Assembly (NCBI RefSeq): GCF_022682495.2
Contig: NC_071395.1
Location: 56,063,242 to 56,127,241 of the forward strand
Direction of reading: 5' to 3'
DNA from: Desmodus rotundus
Lineage: Eukaryota; Chordata; Mammalia; Chiroptera; Phyllostomidae
Length of the DNA: 64,000 nucleotides
A program made the translations under genes and the position numbers. Shown one piece after another: positions 47,730 through 58,560 of this stretch; the stretch's first letter is position 1; every line of letters begins with the position of its first letter. The notes under the pieces are model-generated. The model did not search any database, was not told the DNA's origin, and saw only the letters and a list, made by a program, of their open reading frames with translations.

Positions 47730-50475
47730 GGAGGCAGGTTTTGATTACAGTGGCCTTGTGGTATAGTGTAATATCAGGTATTGTGATCCCTCCAACTTTG
47801 TTCTTCTTTGTCAAGATGGCTGAGGCTACTCAGGGTCTTTTTGGTTCCATATAAATCTTTGAAATAATTGTTCTAGACTTGTGAGGTAGGTCATTGGCAT
47901 TTTAATAGAAATTGCATTGAATCTATAGATTGCTTTGATAGTATGGACAATACTAAGGTAGTATTGGTGTTACATCTTCCAACACATGAACACAATATAT
48001 GCTTTCACTTACTTATATCTTCCTCAATTTATTTCTTCAGTGTCCTATATTTTTCAAGTACAAGTGTTTTTTTACCTTCTCGGTCAAATATACTCTCAGG
48101 TATCTTTTTTTTTTATTGTTGCAATAGTGAATGAAATTTTTTAAAGTTTCTCTTTCTGATAGTTCATTATTGGTATATAAAAATGCCAAGACTTTCTGCT
48201 ACTTTTCCAAATTCACTTATTAGCTCTGGTAGCATTTCAGTAGGACCCTTAGGTTTTTCTATATACAATATCATGTCATCTGCAAATAATGACAGTTTTA
48301 TTTCCTCCTTTCCAATTTAAATGCCTTCTATTTCTTATTGTTCTCTGATTGCTGTGGCTGGGACTTCCAGCGCTGTGCAGAGTAAGAGTGGTGAAAGCCG
48401 ACATCCCTGTCTTGTTTCCGACCTTAAGGAAAATACTTTTGGTTTTTTGGCCTTTGAGTATGATGTTGGCTGTGGGTTTGTCACATACAGCTTTTATTAC
48501 ATTGTGGTATGATTTCTCTATCCTCCCTTTGCTGAGAGGTTTTATCATAAATGGGTGCTGGATTTTATCAAAAGCTTTTTTTACATCTATTACTATAATC
48601 ACGTGGTTTTTATTCTTCATTTTGTTTCTGTGGTGTACCAAGTCTATTGATTTGTGGATATTGGATCAATCTTGCATTCTTGGAATAAATCATGCCTGAT
48701 CATGGTGTATGATCTTTTTAATGTATTGGTGGATCCAGTTTGCTACTATTTTTTGAAGATGTTAGCATTTATGTTCATCAAGGATATTGGCCTGTAATTT
48801 TCCTTTATTGTAGTGTCTTTATCTAGTTTTGAAATTAGGATAATGCTTGCCCCATAAAATGAGCTTGGGAGTTTTCCCTGCTCTTATATTTTTAAAAATA
48901 GTTTAAGAAGGATTGGCATTAGTTCTTCTTTAAATGTTTGGTAAAATTCACCTTTGAAGCCATTGCTCTGGGACTCATATTTGTTGGGATTTTTAAAATT
49001 ACATTCAATTTCACTAGTTGCAATCTGTCTATTCAGATTCTCTGATTCTTCCTGATTAATTTTGGAAGACTGTATATTTCTAGGAGATTATCCATTTCAT
49101 CCTGATTGTCCAATTTGTTGTTATATAATTGTCTGCAGTGTATTTGTTATCAATTGTTACTTCTGTTTCATTTCTGATTTATTTATTTGGGTCCTCTTCG
49201 TTTCTTGTTGAGTCTGGCTAAAAGTTCATCAAGCTTGTTTATCCTTTCAAAGAACCAGCTCTTGGTTTTTTTGCTCTTTTGTATTTTTTTTAGTTTCAAT
49301 GTCATTTATTTCTGCTCTGATCATCATTATTTCCTTTCTTCTACTTACTCTGGGTATTTCTTGTTATTTTTCCAATCCTTTCAGGTGTAGAGTTTGAGTG
49401 TTTATGTGAGATTTTTCTATCTTTTTTAGTTAGGCCTATAAGGCTATGAACTTACCTCTCAGGGCTGCTTTTGCTGTGTCCTATAGGTTTGGAGTTGTGT
49501 GTTCATTTTAATTTGGTTCCAGGTAGTTTTTGATTTGTTTTTTGATCTCAAAGGTAACCCATTCATTGTTTAATAAGGTTCTATTTAGCCTCCATGTGTT
49601 TGAATATTTTTTAGTTTTTTTATTGTAGTTGACTTCTAGTTTTATGCCATTTTGATCCCAGAAGATGCTTGATATGATGTCAATCTTCTTGAATTTTTAA
49701 GACGTGTGTTGTGCCTTAACATGTGGTCTATCTTTAAAAAGGTTTCATGTGCACTGGAAAGGCATGTATATTTTGCTATTTGGGGGAAAATGTTCTGTAA
49801 TTACCAATTAAATCAATCTGATACAGCATGTCATACAAAGTCACTACTTCTTTGTTGATTTTCTGTCTGGAAGATCTATCCATTGATGTCAGCGGGGTGT
49901 TGAAATCCCCTACTACGACTATTGCTGTTAATCTGTCCCTTAAAGTCCACCGAGAGTTTTCTTTATATATCTAGGTGCTTCTATATTGGGTACATATATG
50001 TTTACAAGGGTTATATCCTCTTGTTGAAACGATCCCTTTAGTGTTATGTAGTGACCTTCTTTGTCTCTTGTTAGTGGTTATGTTTACATTTTCATGCAGC
50101 TTTTTCCATCCTTTAACATTCAGTCTATGTATATTTCTTATTCTGAGATGGGTCCCTTATAGACAAAATATACAGGGTCCCACACAAGTAATGCCCCTTT
50201 TTACTGCAAAATCTTTTATTACAAAATCATAAGCATATAATTCTGTAATATAACAGTATCACACTCAAGCATATCATATGACATTTTAGGTGAAATGTTC
50301 AAAACTATAAGTTATTACACCCATATTATTACCTTACCAACCACACTCAGGCAGGCATTATTTCTGCCGGACCCTGTGTATGGGTCATGTTTTCTTATCC
50401 ATTCAACTGCCCTATGTCTTTTGATTGGATAATTTAATCTATATACATTTAATGTTATTATTCATAGGTACTTAT
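47730..50475 (-). pseudogene. L1 ORF2 remnant of copy I
   Basis: Endonuclease and RT regions are readable on the minus strand. The FADD region lies near 48265-48280, inside one of the few open pieces (48276-48641). Many stops and shifts. The C-terminus beyond the RT thumb is absent. Confidence 0.85.
50173..50376. mobile_element. Tc1/mariner-like MITE inserted in L1 copy I
   Basis: About 204 bp, starting CAGGGTCC and ending GGACCCTG. The terminal inverted repeats pair over about 23 bases with four mismatches (both carry TAATGCC at bases 17-23). It is flanked by TA on the left (50171-50172) and TGTA on the right, while the L1 coding match is continuous if the element and one TA-type duplication are removed. 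There is no coding frame. TA targeting plus TIRs point to the Tc1/mariner group. Confidence 0.8.
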
Positions 50476-51061
50476 TTATTGCCATTATTATTCTTTATGC
50501 CTATGTTCCTCTCTGTATATTTCTTCTTCTTAAAGCAGTCACTTTAAAATTTCTTGCAATGCTTGATTGGTGATAATGAACTCCTTTAGCCTTTGGGGGG
50601 GGGGGGGGTCTGGTAAGATCTTTATTTCACCTTCAATTTTTTTTAAATATATTTATTGATTATGCTATTACAGTTGTCCCATTTCCCCCCCCACTCCACT
50701 CCATCCTGCCCACCCCCCTCCCTCCCACATTCTCCCCCCATAGTTCATGTCCATGGGTCATACTTATAAGTTCTTTGACTTCTACATTTCCTACACTATT
50801 CTTACCCTCCCCCTGTCTATTTTCCACCTATCATCTATGCTACTTATTCTCTGTACCTTTACCCCCCTCTCCCCCTCCCACTCCCTTATTGACAACCCTC
50901 ATGTTCTAGTTGTTTGCCTAGTTTGCTCTCATTTTTGTTTTATGTGTGGTCGTTAAAAACTGTGAGTTTGCTGTCATTTTTACTGTTCCTATTTTTGATC
51001 TTCTTTTTCTTAGGTAACACCCTTTAACATTTCATATAATAAGGGCTTGGTGATGATGAGC

Positions 51062-51112
51062 GCCTTTTTTTTTTTTTTTTTTGAAATCTTTGTCTCTCTT
51101 TTTTTTTTTTTT
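51062..51112 (-). other. Double A-tail with 16-base spacer at copy G 3' end
   Basis: On the minus strand the L1 ends in a first A-run, then about 16 bases (gagagacaaagatttc), then a second A-run before the TSD. This looks like a very short 3' transduction or a tail with inserted bases. Confidence 0.8.
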
Positions 51113-51360
51113 AATTGTTATTCAATTACAGTTGTATGCCTTTTCTCCCCATACCTCCACCCAACCCCAGGTGAACCCACCTCCCTCCCCCGTCTCCACC
51201 CTCCCCCTTGGTTTTGTCCATGTGTCCTTTATAGTAGTTCCTGTAATCCCCTCTACCCACTGTCCCCGCCCCCACCCCCCACCCCCGCCCTGGCTATTGT
51301 TAGATTGTTCTTAACTTCAATGTCTCTGGTTATATTTTGTTTGCTTTTTTCTTCTATTGC

Positions 51361-53464
51361 TTATGTTCCAGTTAAAGGTGAGATCATATGGTATTTGTCC
51401 CTCACCGCCTGGCTTATTTCACTTAGCATAATGCTCTCCACTTCCATCCATGCTGTTGCAAAGGGTATAAGCTCCTTCTTTCTCTCTGCTGCGTAGAATT
51501 CCATTGTGTAAATATACCATAGTTTTTGGATCCACTCGTTTGCTGATGGGCACTTCGGTTGCTTCCAGTACTTGCCTATTGTAAATTGTGCTGCTATGAA
51601 CATTGGGGTGCACAGGTTCTATTGGATTGGTGTTCCAGGGTTCTTAGGGTATAATCCCAGCAGCGGAATTACTGGGTCAAAGGGCAGTTCCATTTTTAGT
51701 TTTCTGAGGAAATTCCATATTGTTTTCCACAGCGGCCTCACCAGTCTGCATTCCCACCAACAGTGCACGAGGGTTCCCTTTTCTCCACATCCTCTCCAAC
51801 ATTTGTTTGTGGATTTGCTTATGTTGGCCATTCTGACTGGTGTGAGATGATACCTCATTGTGGTTTTAATTTGCATCTCTCTGATGGCTAGTGATGCTGA
51901 GCATCTTTTCATATGTCTCTGGGCCCTCTGTATGTCTTCCTTGGAGAAGTGTCTGTTCAAGTCCTTTGCCCATTTATTAATTGGGTTGTTTGTCTTCCTG
52001 GAGTGGAGTCGTGTGAGTTCTTTATATATTTTGGAGATAAGGCCCTTGTCTGAGGTATCATTGGCAAATATGTTTTCCCATACTGTTGGTTCTCTTTGTA
52101 ATTTGGTGCTGTTTTCTTTAGCCATGCAGAAGCTTTTTATTTTGATGAGGTCCCATTTGTTTATTCTTTCCTTTATGTCCCTTGCTTTAGGGGATGTGTC
52201 TGTGAGGATGTTGCTGCATGGAATGTCTGAGATTTTCCTGCCAATGTTTTCCTCAAGGACTTTTATGGTGTTACGGCTTATATTTAAGTCTTTTATCCAT
52301 CTTGAGTTTATTTTCGTGTATGGCGTAAGTTGGTGATCGAGTTTCATTTTTTTGCACATAGCTGTCCAGATCTCCCAACACCATCTGTTGAAGAGGCTGT
52401 TTTTGCTCCATTTTATGCTCCTGCCTCCTTTGTCAAATATTAATTGATCGTATAGACTTGAGTTTATTTCTGGGCTCTCTGTTCTGTTCCATTGGTCTAT
52501 GTGCCTGTTTTTATGCCAGTACCAGGCTGTTTTGATTACAGTGGCCTTGTAATACAGTTTGATATCAGGTATTGTGATCCCTCCTGCTTTGTTCTTCTTT
52601 CTCAAAATTGCTGCAGCTATACGAGGTCGTTTATGGTTCCATATGAATTTTTGCAATGTTTGTTCTATATCTGTGAAATATGTCATGGGTACTCTAATAG
52701 GGATTGCATTGAATCTATAAATTGCTTTGGGTAGTATGGCCATTTTGATGATGTTAATTCTTCCAATCCATGAGCATGGTACATGCTTCCATTTGTTTGT
52801 ATCTTCCTTAATTTCTTTCTTCAGTGTTGTGTAGTTTTCTGAGTACAGGTCTTTTACCTCCTTGGTTAGGTTTATTCCTAGGTACTTTATTTTTCTTGTT
52901 GCTAAATCGAATGGGATTTTTTTCCTGATTTATGTTTCTGCTGTTTTTTTGTGGTATACAGGAATGCCTTTGATTTCTGGGTATTGACTCTGTATCCAGC
53001 TATTTTGCCAAATTCATTTATTAGGTCGAGTAGTTTTTGAGTGGAGTCTATAGGGTTTTCCATGTACACTATCATGTCGTCTGCAAACAGTGACAGTTTC
53101 ATTTCCTCCTTTCCAATTTGGATGCCTTTTATTGCTTTTTCTTGTCTGATTGCTGTGGCTTGGACTTCCAATACTATGTTGAATAGGAGTGGTGAGACAG
53201 GGCATCCTTGTCTTGTTCCTGATCTTAGTGGGAAAGCTCTAAGTTTTTGTCCATTGAGTGTGATGTTGGCTGTAGGTCTCTCATATATGGCCTTAATTAT
53301 GTTGAGGACTGCTCCCTTTATTCCCACTTTGCTGAGTGTTTTTATCAGAAATGGGTGCTGTATCTTATCGAACGCTTTTTCCGCATGTATTGATATGATC
53401 ATGTGATTTTTGTCTTTGCTGTTGTTGATGTGATGTATTATGTTTATTGATTTGCGAATATTGT
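51361..53464 (-). pseudogene. L1 ORF2 remnant of copy G
   Basis: Minus-strand RT and C-terminal parts. FADD lies in the open piece 53402-52902. A frameshift near 52930 and a stop at 51619-51621 (CAATAG) break the frame. The piece 52743-51619 is open for 374 codons and includes the full zinc knuckle. Confidence 0.92.
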
Positions 53465-55160
53465 ACTGATGAGCTTCTTTAACTTGACCTTATCTGAGAA
53501 GCACTTTATCTTCTCTTCCATTCTAAATGATAGCTTTGCTGGATACAGTAATCTTGGATGTAGGTCCTTGCGTTTAATCTTGGGTAATGTAATTATGATG
53601 TGCCTTGGTGTGTTCCTCCTTGGGTCCAGCTTCTTTGGGACTCTCTGAGCTTCCTGGACTTCCTGGAAGTCTATTTCCTTTGTCAGATCGGGGAAGTTCT
53701 CCATTATTTGTTCAAATAAGTTTTCAATTTTTTGTTCTTCCTCTTCTCCTTCTGGCACCCCTATAATTCGGATGTTGGAACGTTTCAAGGTGCCCTGGAG
53801 GTTCCTAAGCCTCTCCTCATTTTTCCGAATTCTTGTGTCTTCATTCTTTTCTGGTTGGATGTTTGTTTCTTCCTTCTGGTCCATACCATTGATTTGAGTC
53901 CCAGTTTCCTTCTCATCACTATTGGTTCCCTGTACATTTTCCTTTGTTTCTCTTAGTGTAGGCTTCATTTTTTCATCTGTTTTTCTAACAGATTCAACCA
54001 AGTCTGTGAGCATATTGATAACCAGTGCTTTGAACTGTGCATCCGATAGGCTGGCTATCTCTTCCTCGCTTAGTTGTATTTTTTCTGGAGCTTTGAAGTG
54101 TTCTGTCATTTGGGCCCTTTTTTGTTTGTTTGTTTGTTTGTCTTGGTGCGTCTGTTACTTTAAGGGGTGGAGCCTTAGGTGTTCACCGGGGTAATGCTGG
54201 TCGCTTCGCTGTGACTCTGTGCTGTGATGCTGTACGTGGGGGAGGGGCCGAGTGGGAGCAATGGCGCCCGCCTCACTCTCCTCCGGATTTCAATCTTTCA
54301 CTCCGATACCCACAATCAAACTGGGCCACTCTGGTGCTGGTTCCTGAGTAAGTGGGCCTGTGCACACTCTAGGCCCCTGTGGGTCTCTCCAACAACCTCT
54401 CCTGTGAGGTTGGGGTCTCTCCTGCTGCAGCCCCAACCCCCAGGGGCACTTTCAATCAGAGGTTTGAGGCTTTATTTCCCAGAGCTGGAGCCCTGGGTTG
54501 TGCGGTCTGCTTCGCTGCCCACCGTTTGTCCGGTTTATCTGTGGGCGAATGTGGTGCCGCAGGGTGCTACCCGCCACTCTGCCTGCCCCACTCTCTGCCA
54601 CTCTGAGTCCGGCCCTCTGGGTTTATCTGTGCAAATGTGGGGCCGCAGGGTCTGCTCGTGCTCGTACTGCCTGCGCCATTTGTCCCCCACTCCGCCAGTC
54701 TCAGTCCTGCCACAGCCACGAGAGTCCTCTCCACCCCGGTGCCCGTCTCCGCCCCTCCTACCAGTCTGGATGAATGTTTATTTTCTATTTCCTTGGTGTC
54801 GGTCCCCCTTGCAGTTCGATTCTCTGTCAGTTCTGGTTGTGCGAGGAGGCGCAGTGTGTCTACCTACGCCGCCATCTTGGTTCCTCTCACCTTCAATTTT
54901 AAATGATAGCCTTGCTGGATAGAGTTGTCTTGGTTTTAGATAATTGCTTTTTATACTTTGAACACTGCATGCCATTCCCTTCTGGCCTGTAGTGTTTCTG
55001 TTGAGACATCAGCTGAAAGCCTTGTGGGAACTCCCGTATAGGCAACTAACTGCCTCTCCCTTGTTGTGTTTGAGATTTCTCTTTGTCTTTAAACTTTGCC
55101 CTTTTAATTATGATGTGTCTTGGTGGGGGTGTCTTTGGGTTCATCTTAATTGGAACTCTT

Positions 55161-55364
55161 TTTTTTTTAATTTTTTTGAAGATTTTATTATTTATGTTTA
55201 GAGAAAGGGGAAGGGAGAGAAACATCAATGTGTGGTTGCCTCTCACACACCCCCAACTGGGGACCTGGCCAGCAACCCAGGCGCGTGCCCTGACTGGGAA
55301 TTGAACTGGCGACGCTTTGGTTCACGGGCCAGCCCTCAATCCACTGAGCCACACCAGCCAGGGC
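55161..55364 (-). mobile_element. VES-type SINE with TSD (minus)
   Basis: On the minus strand it starts 'gccctggctggtgtggctca' at 55364 and ends in an A-rich tail at 55161. The 15-bp TSD ttaattggaactctt is exact at 55146-55160 and 55365-55379. It sits in L1 copy I ORF1. Confidence 0.95.
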
Positions 55365-55699
55365 TTAATTGGAACTCTTTATGCTTCCTGAGCTTGTGAC
55401 TTTTTCCTTTACCAGGTTAGGAAAGTTTTCTGTTGCTATTTCTTCATACAGGTTGTCTACCCCTTACTCTCCCTCTCTTCTCCTCCTAGCACCTCTATAA
55501 TGCATATAGTTATGTTCCATGTTGTCCCAAAGATCCCTTAAACTATCTTCCTGCTTTTTAATTCATTTTTCCTTTTGCTGCTCTGAGTGATTTCTTTCTA
55601 CCTTGCCTTCTAATTAGTTGATTCAATTCTCTGCTTCATCCAACCTATTGATTATGTTATTATTTAGGTTATTAGCTTCTTATTTCTCCTGCTGTGTTT

Positions 55700-55934
55700 T
55701 TAAATTGTATTCTTACTTGAGGACATGCTCATTGACTTTAGAGAGAAGGGTAGAGAGATAGAGAAAGAGAGAAACATCAATGTGACAGAGAAACACTGAT
55801 AACTTGCCTCTTGTATGTGCGCTGACAGGGGACTGAATCAGCAGCCTAGGTGTGTTCCTTGACTGGAAGTCAAACCCCCGACCCTTCAGTTCATGGAATG
55901 ATGCTCCAACCAACCAAGCCACACTAGCCAGGGC
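55700..55934 (-). mobile_element. VES-type SINE (minus), older
   Basis: On the minus strand it begins 'gccctggctagtgtggcttg' at 55934, with a GA-rich segment at 55736-55790. More diverged than the copy at 55161. The left boundary is approximate and the TSD uncertain. Confidence 0.88.
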
Positions 55935-58560
55935 CCTTCTAGTGTATTTTTTGTTTCAGATATGTTATTCCTCATTTCTGACTGGTTATTTTTTATGATT
56001 TCTATGTGTTTTTCCATGCTGTTGAACATCTTTATAATCATTACCTTGAGCTTTGGTTCTAATAAGTTGCTTACCTTCATTTCACTTAGGTCTTCTTCTG
56101 GAGATTCCTCTTGTTTTTTCATTTGGGACCTGTTTCTTTGTCTCCCTATTTTGGCTGTCTCTGTGTGTTTGTTTCTATGCATTAAATAGAACTGTTGTGG
56201 AGTGGCTGTCTGTAGCAGATGCACTGTGGGACGCGGTGGGGCAGTGTCCTTGATCATCGGAGCTGGGTGTTTAGGAATGGCCATTGTGTGGGGTTTTTCC
56301 TCTTGTTGTGTCCTCTTGTTGTAATTGGTTCTTGATTGCTGTTGTCCCATTCATGGGTGGGCTCAACCCTGCGGCCAGTATACTGTGAGGATCACCATAT
56401 TGTACAAATTGTACAGGTGCTGACTGAACAAAAAATACAAAACTGAAAACCATTCACCAAAACAAACAAACCAATACCACCAACAACAACCACAATGAAA
56501 GAGATAGAAAAGCAAAAGAGACTAAAACAACATCAACAAATGAAAAAATTTAAAAAGAAGGGAAGAAAGAATAAACATTAATAAAAGATAAGACACAAAA
56601 ACAGAGAAAAAAGAACAGAAAAGAGAATACAAAAGGAAAGAAGGAAGCTAAAAGAGAAAAATAATAACAGAGAGAGAGAAAATGAAAATTAAATTAAATA
56701 AAGAATAGGAAGAGAAAAACAGGAAAAAGAAAAAAGAGGGGTGACAAGATAGTGGTAGAGTAGGAGGATCTTTTGGGCATCTACTCCCAGAACCAATCTG
56801 GAAATAAAAGTAAAGAGAGGAATGGCCACCTGAAATAAACAACTGAAGACTACCTGAAAAAGAGACATTTGGCCAAAGATGGGCAGAAACCAACTTGAGA
56901 CTGGTAGGAAGGTTGGGGACATGAAAATGGATGGCCCCACTCACACGTGTGGTGGGCTGAGGTTGTGGCACGGCTGTGTCACTGAGAGGATTGAAACCTG
57001 GACCCCAGACCAGGCTTGCAAGCAGAGTGCCAGTGCTGGGATCAGCTGCCCATGTAGCCTCCAGCAGTGAAAAGCCACAGTGTTTATGACTGCCAAGGAG
57101 AGATAGAGCCCTCTGGAAACAAGGTCACTATTTTTTTTCTTTAAAAGGCCAAAGCACAGGGTTTTTTTTAATTCACAGCCACTCACCATGGGCTTCAGCA
57201 AAGGGAGGGAAGCACAGACTGGAGTCACCTGAGGATAGTCTGGAGTGGGAGGCACTGGAGAGAGACATGGGGGGAGTGGCTGCTGGGATCCCTGTGCCTG
57301 GACATACCTCAATACTGTAGCTGTCATGTTTCTTGAGAATAGCAAGCTCCTCCCAGGGGAAAATAAATTACTGCACCCTATGGGATACTGCTCACTTCAC
57401 CTTCTGGAATCATGCTTGCCACATCCTCTGGAATCATGGTCACCTCATCGTGCATCTTTTTTTTCCCTTCTTTTCCTCCACCCTGCATCTTAACTTCTGG
57501 TGAGGAGACAGCAATATATGCAGACTCAGGGTGTGTCAGAGACTGGATTTAGGGTGCAGCCACTCCATACACTTGCCCATGAACCAGACTAAAGCTTCTT
57601 CCTCATGGGAGAGCCATAGAAACACCCTCCTGGTTTCCGGCAGACCCGAACCCTGGGCTCTGGAGGTCCCACCCATTAGCCTACCATGGGATCCACCCTA
57701 CTGAGTTCAGGGAAATAATCTGACAGATTCAGACATGTGGCTTAGGGGTGGGGGAATGCAACTGCCATCTTCCCTGAGCCTGAATGTCACCTCCCATGGG
57801 AGATCCAGGGGTCTCACTACCCTATTCCACCAGAAGCCCTCCCAGGTACAAACAGGTCAGTGGCTAGACTAAGACTAATGACAGGATCACAGGGAGAGGC
57901 AGGGGGAGGTGGTTCTGGCAGTTCCTTCAGTCGTTAGTCGACCCAACCCTGGGCCCTGTGCTGATAAAAAGCCAGATTTACAGAGCAGTGAAGCCCCCAG
58001 ATGCAGCCAATCCTGAAGGAGACATTCACAAACTGTGGATTGTTTATAGCTTCAAACAGGCTGCCTAGAGCTACAATGGACAGCATCTGACATTGGCTTG
58101 CACCAGCTGCAGACAACTTCAGAGTTGTATCCAGAGGGAGAACCCAGCAGGCAAGCACCAAACTCTGCTGAACCGACTTCCACTTTGTTCTTTTCATTCT
58201 TTTCGTTATTTTTTCTTTTGCATAGCTTTATATCATTTTTTCTTTTTCTTCAATTTTTCTTATTTTTTTCTTTCAAATCTTGTAATCTATTCTTCACTTT
58301 TCTTACTCCATTTTGCTTCCTTCCTTCCTTTTCTTACTTTTTAGATTTTATACTTCCCTGTCTTTGTTTTCTTTTGTGGCATTTCCATTTTTATTCCTTA
58401 CTCTTGTTTCTCCTCCCTCTATCCTCTCATAATCGTTTTTCTTTCCTTCGGTCTTAGGTATTCTTGCTTTTCTTCTAATAATATTCTATTTCTCTTATTA
58501 CATTATTCTTTGCTCTTTTATAATTGATTTTGCTGTTTTTGTTGTGGAGTTTATTTGCTT

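Larger units (their letters stand above)
51062..53466 (-). mobile_element. L1: 5'-truncated young L1 copy G inside HAL1-3
   Basis: The host HAL1 reads continuously across the insert with an 8-bp TSD tgatgagc (51054-51061 and 53467-53474). On the minus strand it starts inside ORF2 ('gtacaatattcgcaaatc') and ends in two A-runs separated by 16 non-A bases. Sequence is close to copies A and B. Confidence 0.94.
51013..54120 (-). pseudogene. HAL1-3 ORF1, split by L1 copy G
   Basis: The frame is open from the first Met codons (54109 and just upstream) to the L1 insertion at 53474, and its last 16 codons resume at 51061 and end in a stop at 51011-51013. Compared with HAL1-2 it lacks about 47 codons of the C-terminal domain (between 'IITLPKIK' and 'RKDLHPRLL'), and the deletion keeps the frame. 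The usual coiled coil and RNA-recognition segment (NIRIIGVPEGEEEEQKIENL) are present. Apart from the deletion and the L1 it shows little decay. Confidence 0.88.
50641..54886 (-). mobile_element. HAL1: Full-length HAL1 (HAL1-3) with TSD, interrupted by L1 copy G
   Basis: The 14-bp TSD tcaccttcaatttt is exact at 50627-50640 and 54887-54900. On the minus strand it starts near 'aaccaagatggcggcgtagg' (54886), has a CpG-containing 5' UTR, ORF1, a G-rich 3' UTR and an A/T tail at 50641. L1 copy G (51062-53466) interrupts it near the end of ORF1. Without G it is about 1.84 kb. Confidence 0.93.
47730..56735 (-). mobile_element. L1: Old L1 (copy I), minus strand, 3'-truncated, four inserts
   Basis: On the minus strand the order is 5' UTR (about 56735-56150), ORF1 (about 56150-54901 and 50640-50560) and ORF2 (about 50475-47730). 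It stops inside ORF2 where B has 'gtaatcaaaacagcc' (about 23258) and has no 3' UTR, which suggests a later rearrangement rather than a normal end. Inserts are a MITE (50173-50376), HAL1-3 (50641-54886) and two VES SINEs. The 5' UTR shows as an A-rich complement at 56430-56735, the same polypyrimidine trait as copy B. Confidence 0.85.

Noticed and set aside
53444..54109. Apparent ORF1-ORF2 fusion protein ending in IFANQ
   Set aside because: The end comes from the L1 copy G insertion inside HAL1-3. The TSD and the resumed ORF1 at 51061 show there is no fusion.
54121..54922. Overlapping plus-strand frames up to 232 codons in GC-rich DNA
   Set aside because: They are antisense to the HAL1-3 5' UTR. 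CpG-rich DNA gives long chance frames.
45262..56735. Twin-primed single insertion joining L1 J and L1 I
   Set aside because: In twin priming the inverted piece lies directly upstream of the sense piece. Here I lies downstream, 1 kb away, and looks older than J.
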